Assembly: GCA_016707115.1 (NCBI GenBank)
Contig: JADJIH010000018.1
Location: 62,001 to 126,000, forward strand
DNA from: Ignavibacteriales bacterium
Lineage (GTDB): Bacteria > Bacteroidota > Ignavibacteria > Ignavibacteriales > Ignavibacteriaceae
Direction of reading: 5' to 3'
DNA length: 64,000 bases
The translations under genes were made by a program, and so were the position numbers. The notes under the pieces are model-generated. The model saw nothing but the letters and a program-made list of their open reading frames with translations. It was not told the origin of the DNA and did no database searches. Shown here one piece after another: positions 26,625 through 35,799 of the stretch. Every line of letters begins with the position of its first letter. Position 1 is the stretch's first letter.

Positions 26625-28164
26625 TTTTCTTCTGATATGAAGTAATATCAAATGTTAAATTATATTTATAGGCGTTCTTTTCTCTGAGTGCCTCGTTCAT
26701 CATACTATTAAGTCTTGCGTCCTGTAAACTGTAAGCCATGTCTGTTGGAGAATACTTTGATAGCGAATATCCTTCAATTTTAATTGTGCTGCTATTATCT
26801 CTAACAATATTAGATATCCAGATATTCTGTTTGCTACCACAAAAACTTGCAATATCTCTTAAAACGTTTTTCCAAACACCGGTACCAACAGCTGCGGAAT
26901 CAAGTATTGCTTGCGTTTGACCAAAGCTGCTAATTTTTCCTTCAATTTCAGCAATCTTGCTTAATGTTTCTTGATTTTGCCTGATGATCAAAGTCTTTTG
27001 TTTTATTTCAATGTCTAGTCTTGATAATTCTTTATTATTTTGGAGAACTTTAAGAGTAAATAGAAATGCGGCAATAAATAAAAAAGGAAGAACAGCAAAA
27101 CTATGCCAGGAAAACTGGAAGAATTTTTGTTCCTCTGCAATATATTTTGGTAATAAATTTATTCCTTTATGCTCTTTTGCTGCTTCATCAAAAAATTCTG
27201 TGGCCACAGCAATAGGAACACTATAAGAAGAAAATTTTGTTTTTGTTTCTTCATCAATTTGAGAAAGATCAATATCATCAAATTCTAATCTACTAACATT
27301 TGCTTCCGGAAATGTGCCGTAAAAGGAGAGAATTAAATTTTCAGAATCATCTTCACCGCAAACAATAATATTGTCTAAAGAAGTTATTCCTCCATTTTCC
27401 ATCTCGAGTAAAATCTTAGAGAAATAAACATCATATGTATGAAGATTGGTAGTGCCAATATCGAGAGTGGTTCCAATGTGCTTAAGTTTTCTGCCTTGTA
27501 AGAAGATCAGCTTACTGTATTCTTTACCAATGTAAACAATTAAGCTTTGGTCATCAGGGAAGAATTTCTTTCTTTTAGCAACATAGTATGCTAATGCAAT
27601 ATCAGCACTTTTGATTGTTGGAACTTTAAAAAATTTCTTTCCAAAATAACCTGCGATGTTATCAGTAAGATTAACACAAGCAACAGGTCCATCTATAAAT
27701 GCAGATAATAAAGAACCGTCGGAAAGCTCAATAAAATCAACGCTTTCTTTTTCAACATTTACTCCTTTTGATTGGCGAATATCTGAAAGAATTTCATCAA
27801 GCAGCTTTGTGCCTTTTAATTCTCTCTTTCCATCATAAGGATGATAATAAATTGCCGGTTCGGTTAGTGCAGGAATAAACTCCAGTTTATTAAGATTTAC
27901 TCCCTTGAGAGCCGCACCAATAGAGCTTATACTTGGTGCATCAACATCTCCGGATAGTGAATTTTCTTTAGAATCAACTCCTTCTAATTGGAGTCCTTCA
28001 CCTTCCAGGTTAAACCCTGCTGTAGGTTGCAAATTAGATCTTGTTGAAACCACATCAACGGATGCAGTGCTAACAATTTTTAATCTGCTGCCATTTTTCT
28101 CTTGGCTTACAACAGCAAGTTTGGTGTCATTACCCTCGCAATATATGCAGGCTATTGTTTTCAT
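26617..28164 (-). CDS. PilM-PilN fusion (actin-like ATPase fold joined to inner-membrane pilus assembly protein)
   Basis: In this 515-residue protein, residues 1-330 have the strand pattern of the PilM/FtsA-like actin fold (KTIACIYCEGNDTKLAVV; LDIGTTNLHTYDVYFSK at about 235-250), though the nucleotide motifs look weak. At 335-340 is INLLPK, the conserved PilN peptide that docks into PilM in separate-gene systems. It is followed by a membrane helix at about 354-374, a coiled coil and a PilN-type C-terminal domain. Joining docking peptide and partner in one chain fits the known interaction. It starts four bases after pilT and overlaps pilO by eight. Confidence 0.75.
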   Translation of the reverse strand: MKTIACIYCEGNDTKLAVVSQEKNGSRLKIVSTASVDVVSTRSNLQPTAGFNLEGEGLQLEGVDSKENSLSGDVDAPSISSIGAALKGVNLNKLEFIPALTEPAIYYHPYDGKRELKGTKLLDEILSDIRQSKGVNVEKESVDFIELSDGSLLSAFIDGPVACVNLTDNIAGYFGKKFFKVPTIKSADIALAYYVAKRKKFFPDDQSLIVYIGKEYSKLIFLQGRKLKHIGTTLDIGTTNLHTYDVYFSKILLEMENGGITSLDNIIVCGEDDSENLILSFYGTFPEANVSRLEFDDIDLSQIDEETKTKFSSYSVPIAVATEFFDEAAKEHKGINLLPKYIAEEQKFFQFSWHSFAVLPFLFIAAFLFTLKVLQNNKELSRLDIEIKQKTLIIRQNQETLSKIAEIEGKISSFGQTQAILDSAAVGTGVWKNVLRDIASFCGSKQNIWISNIVRDNSSTIKIEGYSLSKYSPTDMAYSLQDARLNSMMNEALREKNAYKYNLTFDITSYQKKNE

Positions 28165-28167
28165 AAT

Positions 28168-29394
28168 TTAGGCCGCCAGTATTTGCTGAATTCTTGTTTT
28201 ATTGTTGGCATATGTTATTGCCGTTTCTAATGAAATTTTCTTTGCAAGATACAAACGTTTTAGGTCTTGCTCCATAGTAATCATTCCTTGTGCCCCGCCC
28301 TGATTAATCATCATATAAATTTCGCTTGTATTATTGTTTTTAATTGCAGCTCTTACGCTTGGTGTAACAAGCAAAACTTCTTTAGCAAGAACACGTTTTC
28401 CATCCAGACTTGGAACAAGTTTTTGAGATACTACAGAAATTAAAACGTCAGCTAATCTGTTTCTAACACGCTCCTGTTCAGCAGGGTCGCACTCAGCAAT
28501 AATTCTATCTATTGATTCAACTGCTGACGATGTGTGAAGTGTAGAGAAGACTTTATGTCCGGTATCAGTTACTTCTAATGCAGCCATAATAGTGTCTGGA
28601 TCTCTCATTTCACCGACAACAATAATATCGGGATCCTGACGCAATGATTGAACGATACCTTCTTTGAAAGAAAGAACATCTCGTCCAACTTCACGATGTT
28701 TTATCAATGATATATTTGAAGTATGAACATACTCAATAGGTGCCGCTATAATAATAATATGACAAGGATCAATTTTATTATGATGATCTATAATAGAATC
28801 CAAAGTGGTAGATTTACCAGAACCCGTTATTCCAGTTATAAGCGACAATCCAAATTTTATATAACCGTGACTTAATGCCCTTACTATATTCGGATGAAAA
28901 TCCAGAGAAGACATTGGTCTTATGGTTTGATTAATCGCTCTCATATTCATTGCTAAAGTATCAAGATCGAAGTACGCATCAGATCTAAATCTAACATTTG
29001 TATTTCTTCTTTCATAAAGGAACGTATAACTAAAATCAAGATTACGCTTCTTAGCAAGTTGTTCTCTTTGACTAACATTAAGAAGATTAATAATTATTAC
29101 AGCAGATTCATCACTCGTAAACTGAGAAATTTCTTTAACTCGTTCTTTATTTCCATAAATTCGCATCCAAATGTAACCAACGTTTCCGTGTCCGCCAATT
29201 TCAATATCGGAAGCTTCTTTCTCAATCATATTAGTAAGAAGCTTATTATAAAACTTTCTAAGTAAAAGTCTTTCGTTTTCTTTTAACTTATCAATGTTCT
29301 CAAGAATATAATGAACTCTATCCGGGCCGAAAATTGCCGCCGGAATAGTTTTGCAAAAATTCTCTAATATTTTTTTCTCTTCTGCAATGTTCAA
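28168..29394 (-). CDS. pilT: PilT-family type IV pilus retraction-type ATPase
   Basis: The 408-residue protein has Walker A GITGSGKST at 188-196, a Walker B region VVGEMRDPDT, the His box STLHTSSAVE, and a C-terminal PilT-like region (ISVVSQKLVPSLDGKRV ... GMITMEQDLKRL). No GspE N-terminal domain or zinc cysteines are present, so it fits PilT rather than PilB; PilU-type is possible. PilT hexamers depolymerise pili at the inner membrane. The start is TTG, supported by AAAAGG six bases upstream. It is separated from pilB by 145 bases with no terminator that I see. Confidence 0.85.
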   Translation of the reverse strand: MNIAEEKKILENFCKTIPAAIFGPDRVHYILENIDKLKENERLLLRKFYNKLLTNMIEKEASDIEIGGHGNVGYIWMRIYGNKERVKEISQFTSDESAVIIINLLNVSQREQLAKKRNLDFSYTFLYERRNTNVRFRSDAYFDLDTLAMNMRAINQTIRPMSSLDFHPNIVRALSHGYIKFGLSLITGITGSGKSTTLDSIIDHHNKIDPCHIIIIAAPIEYVHTSNISLIKHREVGRDVLSFKEGIVQSLRQDPDIIVVGEMRDPDTIMAALEVTDTGHKVFSTLHTSSAVESIDRIIAECDPAEQERVRNRLADVLISVVSQKLVPSLDGKRVLAKEVLLVTPSVRAAIKNNNTSEIYMMINQGGAQGMITMEQDLKRLYLAKKISLETAITYANNKTRIQQILAA

Positions 29395-29539
29395 TTTAAA
29401 CCTTTTTAAAAATGTAATGTGCCGCTATATGTTAGATAAAACTATACCAGCTTATTAGAAATAGTTTTTGGTTAAAACTGTAAAATTTATATCGTTTTGA
29501 TATAAATGTTAAGTAAAAATTACACTTCAGTAAAAAATT

Positions 29540-31330
29540 TTACGATTCGCTGGTGCTTGCAAGAACTTCTTCAATTGAAGTTAGACCCATCTTGACTTTT
29601 TCTAAACCAGCTTCCCTCAGTGTTAATGACCCATCTTTTTTTGCCTGCAATTTTAAACTTTCTTCATCAACGTCACTACCGGCTCTAACTATAAGTTGTC
29701 TTAATTCCTTTGTAAAATAAAGGGCTTCGTGTATTGCAAGCCTTCCTTTATATCCCGTTCCATTACATTCATCGCATCCTGCAGCTTCATAAATTGTAAA
29801 ATTTCTCCACTCTGCAATATTTAATTCTGCGGCTACCATTAGTCCTTCATCAAAATTTACAACTCTTTTTTTACATTTTGGACATAGTCTTCTAACCAAC
29901 CTCTGTGCCACGATAAGATTAATTGCATACGCAATCAAAAAAGGTTCTATACCCATCTTGAACAATCTTGAAACAGCACTTGGTGCATCATTGGTGTGAA
30001 GAGTAGAAAAAGTTAAGTGACCCGTGTTAGCAAGTTTAATTGCAATCTCAGCCGTTTCTTTATCTCTCATTTCACCAACAAGAACAATATCAGGATCATG
30101 TCGCAAGATAGATCTGATTGCTTGTTCAAAATTCATTTTGTAACCAATTTTAAGCTGTCTAGCACCTTCAATAACATATTCAACAGGATCTTCAACTGTA
30201 AGCACGTTCACTTCGGGTGATATTACCTGGTAAAGTGCTGCAACTAACGTAGTGCTTTTACCGCTTCCTGTTGGTCCAGTTAAGATTACCATACCTTGTG
30301 GCTGGTTGATAGCTTTCTCAAAAGATTTTCTTGCAGTACCGGCAAGTCCAAGCTTATCAAGATCCCTGATAACTTTTCTGTCATCAAGAATTCTTATAAC
30401 AACAGTTTCAAATTTATTCTTAAGTTCCGTTCCAACCATTGGAAGAATTGAAACTCTGAATCTGATAATAATATTATCAATTTCCCTTTGAATAAAACCA
30501 TCCTGCGCCATCTCTCTTTCAAACCTATCCATTCCCCTTGCGCGATCTTTAACAACTGCAACCACAGCCTCCGGAAGCGTGCCCTCCTGAACATACCATG
30601 TTTGCAAGTTTCCATCGAGACGAAACATTACATGAGTTTTGTTCCCAGATCGAGGAATAAAATGTATATCACTCGCGCCTTTTCTTACTCCTTCAACTAA
30701 AGCTCCTTCAACAAGATTTATAAGAGCACTTTTATTGATCTCAGCATCAAGTTCCTGTTCATCAAGAGAAGAATCTTCCTTCTCATCGGTATCCATCTGA
30801 AGATTTTCTTCCATCGCCTTAAGAAATTCATTTTCTGGCGGAAGAATTATATTAATAAGTTTTTCGTAATCCTGTTTTTTAATAAAGATAACTTCATACT
30901 TTTTGGCATTCAGACCAAACGCAATTTTAGGAATGTTTCGATCAGTTGGATCAATTGCGGCGATAATTAGCTTGTCTTTATTTCTTTCATCAAACATAAA
31001 AGGAATTATTTTATGTTCAAGAATTAATTGCTTAAGTCCATCACCAGAACCAGTTATCATACTCTTTATTGATTCAAGTCGGTTCTCTGGTACTTCTTCA
31101 GGACGTGTTTCTAATTCACGGAAGGCATAAAGTATTGCTACTTCGCGAAAAATTATATCATGGTCAAATTTAAAATCCTGGACTAATATCTGGGCAAGAT
31201 TCCTCTTGATTTTACTTTTGTCATTTGCTTTTGCGGCAAGAGCTTTCTCGAGCATCTGTCCATCAATTATCCCTTTCTTAAAAAGAAGATAACCAATTTT
31301 ATCTGTCATCTCGAGATTAGTATCGATCAT
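29540..31330 (-). CDS. pilB: PilB/GspE-family assembly ATPase
   Basis: The 596-residue protein has an N-terminal MshEN/GspE_N-type domain (about 1-160), a linker, then the ATPase core: Walker A GPTGSGKST at 352-360, Walker B LVGEMRDKETAEIA and STLHTNDAPSAV. The zinc-binding tetracysteine is present as CPKCKK and CDECNG, a mark of extension ATPases. It would drive pilus assembly or secretion. The start ATGA overlaps the stop of pilC by four bases. Confidence 0.92.
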   Translation of the reverse strand: MIDTNLEMTDKIGYLLFKKGIIDGQMLEKALAAKANDKSKIKRNLAQILVQDFKFDHDIIFREVAILYAFRELETRPEEVPENRLESIKSMITGSGDGLKQLILEHKIIPFMFDERNKDKLIIAAIDPTDRNIPKIAFGLNAKKYEVIFIKKQDYEKLINIILPPENEFLKAMEENLQMDTDEKEDSSLDEQELDAEINKSALINLVEGALVEGVRKGASDIHFIPRSGNKTHVMFRLDGNLQTWYVQEGTLPEAVVAVVKDRARGMDRFEREMAQDGFIQREIDNIIIRFRVSILPMVGTELKNKFETVVIRILDDRKVIRDLDKLGLAGTARKSFEKAINQPQGMVILTGPTGSGKSTTLVAALYQVISPEVNVLTVEDPVEYVIEGARQLKIGYKMNFEQAIRSILRHDPDIVLVGEMRDKETAEIAIKLANTGHLTFSTLHTNDAPSAVSRLFKMGIEPFLIAYAINLIVAQRLVRRLCPKCKKRVVNFDEGLMVAAELNIAEWRNFTIYEAAGCDECNGTGYKGRLAIHEALYFTKELRQLIVRAGSDVDEESLKLQAKKDGSLTLREAGLEKVKMGLTSIEEVLASTSES

Positions 31331-32703
31331 GCAATGTTTCCGTGAATAGTATTTGTTATAGCTGCCGTTCCTGGTGTCTTAGGTCTTACAGTAGCAGTTT
31401 CTGCTGATACCAAAGTTAATAAAATCATTACAACCATTATAAACATTGCTATACCAACTTGTATAAGTTCAATCAAATTTTTTAATTTATAAACTGTTTC
31501 GGTTTCGTAGTAATTAGCTAATTGCAGTGCTGTGTTTTTAATTGTTCCAGTTTCTTCGCCGGAATGAAATCTTGAAAGCGCGGTTTCAGTAAATACTCCA
31601 GAGGCTTCAAAGGATTCAGTTACTCCAACACCTTTTTTTACCATTAAAGGAATTGCGATATTCTTAACCCTATCTTCAAAATAGGCGTTTCCAGTTGCTT
31701 CTGCGGCAATTCTTATTGGTTCGATACTTTCAGCAGATCCACTATATAATGTATAAAACACTCTGCAAAAAACCTCAATTAATGTTTTGTGAATAAGCGA
31801 ACCTATTACAGGCAATTTCAGAATATATTGATCAATCATATATTTCCCTTTATCAGTTCTAGAAAACTGCCACACAGCTATGGGAGGAATGATAAATAAT
31901 GCAGTAACCAAAAGGGGGTTTTCCATTAGGAAATCACTGATCTTCAGAGTAAAAGCAGTCATTGGAGGAAGTTCAACACCAAAACGAACAAATAATTTTG
32001 CAGTTTCAGGAAAAATATATCCTACGTAAAAAAGAACCGCAAGAAATAAAACAAATACGGTAACCATAGGAGTAATTAATGCACTGCGCATATTTTTTCT
32101 GAATTCTTGCGTTCTCTCTAAAAATTTTGCAGTTGCAAGATAAATCTCTGTCATATTACCACTCTTAGAAGCAAGTCCGAGCATATAGGCAGTAAACTTT
32201 CCAAAGATGTCCTGGTACTTTAAAAAAGTTGCCTGACTATCTGCTCCTTTTTTTAACTCGTTATTAATTTCTTTTAAAGTGTTTTTTAAAGCAAGATTTT
32301 GAGTGTCATTAATAAGAAGTGTTAATATTTCACCATATGCTAATTTTTGTTCAAGAAGCTCTGCACTAATTTTTACAAAGGTTACTATTTCAGATACTGG
32401 TGGTTTCGCTTGAAAATCTAATAATTTTTTATTTACACTAAGTGGTTTATATCCTAGTCGGGCTAAAGCATCTTCAACTTCTTTTTTATTAAAAGCTTTT
32501 TGTTCCCCGTGTATAGGTTTATCCGTACCCTTTTGAGCTTTATATAGGAAGGTAGATTTTTTTTCAACTGTAAGTAATTTTAATTGATTCTTTTCAGCAA
32601 GGCGTTGTATCTTTTTCTTACCCTCGGACGAAGATTCAGCAGTTAGTGTCCCTGAGATAGCTTGCCCATTTAATTTTTGAGCGTTGAACTTATACTCTAC
32701 CAT
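31327..32703 (-). CDS. pilC: PilC/GspF-family inner-membrane platform protein
   Basis: The 458-residue protein has a soluble N-terminal extension (about 130 residues) and two T2SSF repeats with membrane helices near 208-228, about 258-275 and 420-441. FLERTQEFRKNMRSALITPM and SRFHSGEETGTIKNT are family signatures. It is the platform on which PilB and PilT act. The gene has AAAGGG before ATG and follows pilin 1 by 85 bases, so pilins and machine may share a transcript. Confidence 0.9.
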   Translation of the reverse strand: MVEYKFNAQKLNGQAISGTLTAESSSEGKKKIQRLAEKNQLKLLTVEKKSTFLYKAQKGTDKPIHGEQKAFNKKEVEDALARLGYKPLSVNKKLLDFQAKPPVSEIVTFVKISAELLEQKLAYGEILTLLINDTQNLALKNTLKEINNELKKGADSQATFLKYQDIFGKFTAYMLGLASKSGNMTEIYLATAKFLERTQEFRKNMRSALITPMVTVFVLFLAVLFYVGYIFPETAKLFVRFGVELPPMTAFTLKISDFLMENPLLVTALFIIPPIAVWQFSRTDKGKYMIDQYILKLPVIGSLIHKTLIEVFCRVFYTLYSGSAESIEPIRIAAEATGNAYFEDRVKNIAIPLMVKKGVGVTESFEASGVFTETALSRFHSGEETGTIKNTALQLANYYETETVYKLKNLIELIQVGIAMFIMVVMILLTLVSAETATVRPKTPGTAAITNTIHGNIA

Positions 32704-32788
32704 ATATTCCCTTTAAAATTATAAGAGGCTGATAAAATTATATATTTTATCAGCCATAAAAAAATAAGAGTAATCTAATTGTTATTTA

Positions 32789-33179
32789 CTAGTCGATAGT
32801 CGTTGCGATACTATCTGCAAATACATCTACAGTTACTGTCCACTCAGTATACTCATCTGGGGTTCCAACTAGAGTTACTGATCCAGCAGCTAACAGTTGC
32901 TGCCCATCCGCCACCAATACCAGAAGTTTGTAATTTTGCTGGGATTGTGAAACCAGTACCTGCAGGTCCGCCCTCATCAAAAGTATTTCCACCACCACCA
33001 AGTGCAAGAGGTTTTTTGTAAAATTGCTGAGCTAGAGCAGCAAGGTTTGTACCCTCAGAAGCCATTGTATCTTTTGCTGATTCTTCAGCATTAGCATTGA
33101 ATAAATTAATACCAACTACAATAGCGATACCAACTATGATAACACCAAGAACTATTAAGAGAAGTTGTTGTTGACCCAT
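32789..33179 (-). pseudogene. Pilin-like protein 1, interrupted by a single-base frameshift
   Basis: The start (MGQQQLLLIVLGVIIVG) and first 94 residues match the intact paralogue at 33239-33619. The frame then runs into 14 foreign codons and a stop at 32853. The +1 frame from about 32888 gives GSVTLVGT ... VFADSIATTID, aligning with the paralogue's VTLVGT ... VFSDSLATTVIH. Skipping one base near 32885-32891 restores about 130 residues. The site lies in a GCAGC/GCTGC mini-hairpin (32886-32903). A sequencing error is the simplest cause; a real mutation is possible. Intact, it would be a membrane-anchored pilin-like subunit with a GGGG-containing globular part. Confidence 0.75.
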
Positions 33180-33238
33180 GACAGATCTCCTTTAGAATGT
33201 TTAAGAATAATTATTTAATGAACTCTTCGATTTTTTAA

Positions 33239-33619
33239 TTAGTGAATCACTGTCGTAGCTAGTGAATCACTAAAAACTATTATCTGAACCTTAACAGAAT
33301 CCGTGCCATTGACTACTTCGTTGCCAGTCCCGACTAATGTGACCTCGTCACTCTGTACAGTCGCACTATAGGAACCAGCAGCAGTCTTATACATTTTGGC
33401 AGGCATTTTCCAATCAGTAAATGAGCCACCACCACCACCCAAAATAATTGGTTTTTTATTGTATTCCTGAGCCATCATCGCAATATTCATTAACTCGTTT
33501 AAAATCAAATCCCGCTTATTTTCTACAGCACTTGCCCTAAAGAGTATTATTGCTGTGACTACTGCTACGCCAACTATTATTACGCCCAAAACTATTAACA
33601 GTAATTGTTGTTGTCCCAT
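33239..33619 (-). CDS. Pilin-like protein 2 with minimal leader
   Basis: The 126-residue protein opens with MGQQQ followed by a long hydrophobic helix (about 6-28, with GVIIVG). It lacks the charged leader, the G/FTLIE-type cleavage context and Glu5 of classical type IV pilins. A globular beta region follows (KKPIILGGGG, DEVTLVGTGNEVV, VQIIVFSDSLATTV). It is a paralogue of pilin 1 and sits first in the pilus block with AAGGA before ATG. Pilin function is inferred from position, size and the N-terminal helix. No prepilin peptidase gene is in the window. Confidence 0.7.
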   Translation of the reverse strand: MGQQQLLLIVLGVIIVGVAVVTAIILFRASAVENKRDLILNELMNIAMMAQEYNKKPIILGGGGGSFTDWKMPAKMYKTAAGSYSATVQSDEVTLVGTGNEVVNGTDSVKVQIIVFSDSLATTVIH

Positions 33620-33680
33620 TGAAAATCCTTAAAAAATTGTTATTATCTAATTTTATACCACGCTTAAATAATTATATTTT

Positions 33681-33709
33681 AATATGTTATCTGATTTACT
33701 TCTTGTAAA
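33681..33709 (-). promoter_or_regulatory. Candidate sigma-70-type promoter for the pilin block
   Basis: On the minus strand TTTACA (33709-33704) is 17 bases from CATATT (33686-33681), giving a start near 33674, about 55 bases before the pilin 2 ATG. The -35 matches five of six positions and the -10 four of six. FCB-group promoters can differ from this model. Confidence 0.3.
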
Positions 33710-33734
33710 ACCTCACCGTCTGGTAAAAAATACT

Positions 33735-33768
33735 TGTAATAATTACACTATCTGTAAGAATTTCTTAC
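33735..33768. promoter_or_regulatory. Tandem palindromes upstream of the pilin promoter
   Basis: TGTAATAATTACA (33735-33747) and GTAAGAA-T-TTCTTAC (33754-33768) are perfect palindromes sharing a TGTAA half-site, placed 25-60 bases upstream of the candidate -35. This is where an activator or repressor would bind. Confidence 0.35.
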
Positions 33769-33903
33769 CATTCTACAAAAAACTTATTAAATATAAAAAG
33801 AACAATGCATTTTAAGCACGTATTGGTTATTATTCATAAAATACTGTGCCAACTACTTTTTAAGCCGTCAAATTGATAATCATGTTAATAAAGAAGAGGG
33901 AGA

Positions 33904-33940
33904 AATATTTACCGGAAAGTAAAATTTATCGGTAAATATT
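33904..33940. repeat. 11-bp inverted repeat in the 576-bp gap between pilins and the GT-C gene
   Basis: AATATTTACCG (33904-33914) and CGGTAAATATT (33930-33940) pair perfectly around a 15-base loop. No T run follows on either strand, so it is a poor terminator. Besides this, the palindromes and the promoter noted separately, the gap 33620-34195 shows no gene; the longest plus-strand frames are about 25 codons. Confidence 0.35.
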
Positions 33941-34195
33941 GTAAATGAGTATGCTTTTTATGTTAAAGTTTAGATAATTTAAGATACGGTTTTTACTATT
34001 AAGCACAGGTTCGATTGCTTTTCAAAGAAGTAGGAACGTGAAATGTTTTTAGAATATTTTCTTTCAAGTAATGTTAATGAATTTTAAATAATGGGTCTTT
34101 TCAGGTTTTTCAAGTTTGATCATATTTATTAGTAGGTACGATTCAAGAAAAAATGATCGGGAAAATTGGTAATAATTACCTTAAGCAGAAAAGTT

Positions 34196-35758
34196 TTAAT
34201 GTAATGAATCCCTCCTAAAACCATAGAAGATTGACTTGTCATCAAGTTTAAAAAGGATTTCAAGTCCATAATTTTTCAAACTATCAGTACTAACTGGAAA
34301 CTTTATATTGCGTCTTGAATTACTTTCATCACTCCCCCAATAAAGAAATTTTACATTTTTTTCTTTAAGTTGTTTTATAAGTTCGTTAAAAGAATCTGCA
34401 AGAGGTATAACTTGGAATTGTAATCCCAACTGGTATGCTATATAAGGTTTTCTAGATGCCAGTAATGCATTTTTCGAATTTCCTTTAATCGTTTGCTCAA
34501 ATTTCGCTTTAATCTTTAGGAGATCTTTTGGACCAAAACTTATCATCGTTCGATTGTAATCTATCGAGCTAATAAATGTCCAAATAAATAAAACAACAAT
34601 TACAATATACACCAAATCTTTGGGCCAAATTTTACTTAGTGATAAATCTTCCGAGAAAAAAACCAAGAAACTAAAAAATAGATAAAATGGAATAAGAAAT
34701 AAAGAGAATCTTTCGCTATAAAAAACAAATGCTAAAACTAAAAAACAAGCAGTATTCAAAATTATATAAATAGTTTGATTATGATTAATCTTAGTTCTTA
34801 ATTTATAAAGCACTCCAATTATAAAAAAAATACCTAGCTGCCAGCCAAGAAAACTTTCTATATCTTTTCTAAAATTTTCATAAATATTCAATAAATATGT
34901 TTTCAAGAAAATTATAGGATTGTAACTAATTACATCCCAAAACGATTGAAATTTATTCTCACCAAACCAAAAACTTTCACGATTTAATGTACCCCGGTTG
35001 TACATTTCAAAAGCCACGTTCAGGTAATTTGTATTATAAAAAAAAGCATCATTAATATAGTAGCAGTACAAATTCCAAGGGAGATTTACTAATATAAAAG
35101 ATGAATAAAATGAGAATGAATATAATATTTTTCTTTTTATTGAAATTCCATCCGAATTAAAGAAGATGAAAAGACCAAGCATTAAGAGAAACACCCCATT
35201 GTTCCGAGTCAGATAAGTAATACCAGCTAAAAACCCAGTTGCTATTAATCTACTTATAGTTGTTTTCTTTTGATTAAAAAAACAAAAAATGGTTGCGGAG
35301 ACTAAGGCATTAAAAAACATATCAGTGCCGCAAGTATACGAGTACTGAATAAAGATGGGATTGATAGCCAAAAAAGAAATTACAAGAAAGGCAAGTTTTC
35401 TGTCAGAAAGAATCGAAATAATTCTATATGTAAAATAAAGAACTATACTTGCAGAAAATACTGACAATATAATTCCAGATAGAAAAAAATCCTTAAAGAC
35501 TAACGAAACAAGGGCAAGAAAAACCGGATAAATCGGTCCGTGAAAACTATCTATAATTATATTCCCTTCTAAAAAGGATTTTGCGTGAGGAACGTAGAGC
35601 CAGAAGAAATCTGTCTCGACACCATAATTACCAGTTTTTCTAATAGATAGCGTTAAAAGCAGGACAATAACTAAATAGAATATTGGAAAGAGAATACATA
35701 GTAGATCAAAAAAAGAATCCGATTTAAACTTAAGAGATTTTTTACCAATACTCTGCAA
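34196..35758 (-). CDS. GT-C-type membrane glycosyltransferase (GT39/ArnT-like)
   Basis: The 520-residue protein has about ten membrane helices. Its first periplasmic loop holds the acidic VETDFFWLYVPHAKSFLEG and FHGPIYPVFLAL, matching the GT-C pattern of enzymes that move a sugar from a polyprenyl-phosphate carrier. The C-terminal soluble tail has no recognised domain. It lies 41 bases after aspS on the same strand. The sugar and acceptor are unknown; with a similar gene beyond aspS it hints at surface glycan or protein glycosylation. Confidence 0.7.
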   Translation of the reverse strand: MQSIGKKSLKFKSDSFFDLLCILFPIFYLVIVLLLTLSIRKTGNYGVETDFFWLYVPHAKSFLEGNIIIDSFHGPIYPVFLALVSLVFKDFFLSGIILSVFSASIVLYFTYRIISILSDRKLAFLVISFLAINPIFIQYSYTCGTDMFFNALVSATIFCFFNQKKTTISRLIATGFLAGITYLTRNNGVFLLMLGLFIFFNSDGISIKRKILYSFSFYSSFILVNLPWNLYCYYINDAFFYNTNYLNVAFEMYNRGTLNRESFWFGENKFQSFWDVISYNPIIFLKTYLLNIYENFRKDIESFLGWQLGIFFIIGVLYKLRTKINHNQTIYIILNTACFLVLAFVFYSERFSLFLIPFYLFFSFLVFFSEDLSLSKIWPKDLVYIVIVVLFIWTFISSIDYNRTMISFGPKDLLKIKAKFEQTIKGNSKNALLASRKPYIAYQLGLQFQVIPLADSFNELIKQLKEKNVKFLYWGSDESNSRRNIKFPVSTDSLKNYGLEILFKLDDKSIFYGFRRDSLH

Positions 35759-35799
35759 AATATTTAATTCTTTTAATCTATTGGTTTATATAAAAACTA

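Noticed and set aside
33831..33851. Perfect sigma-54 -24 box (TGGCAC) on the minus strand upstream of the pilins
   Set aside because: The -12 position reads TTTAT with no GC, and the implied start is about 200 bases from the pilin gene. I do not call a sigma-54 promoter.
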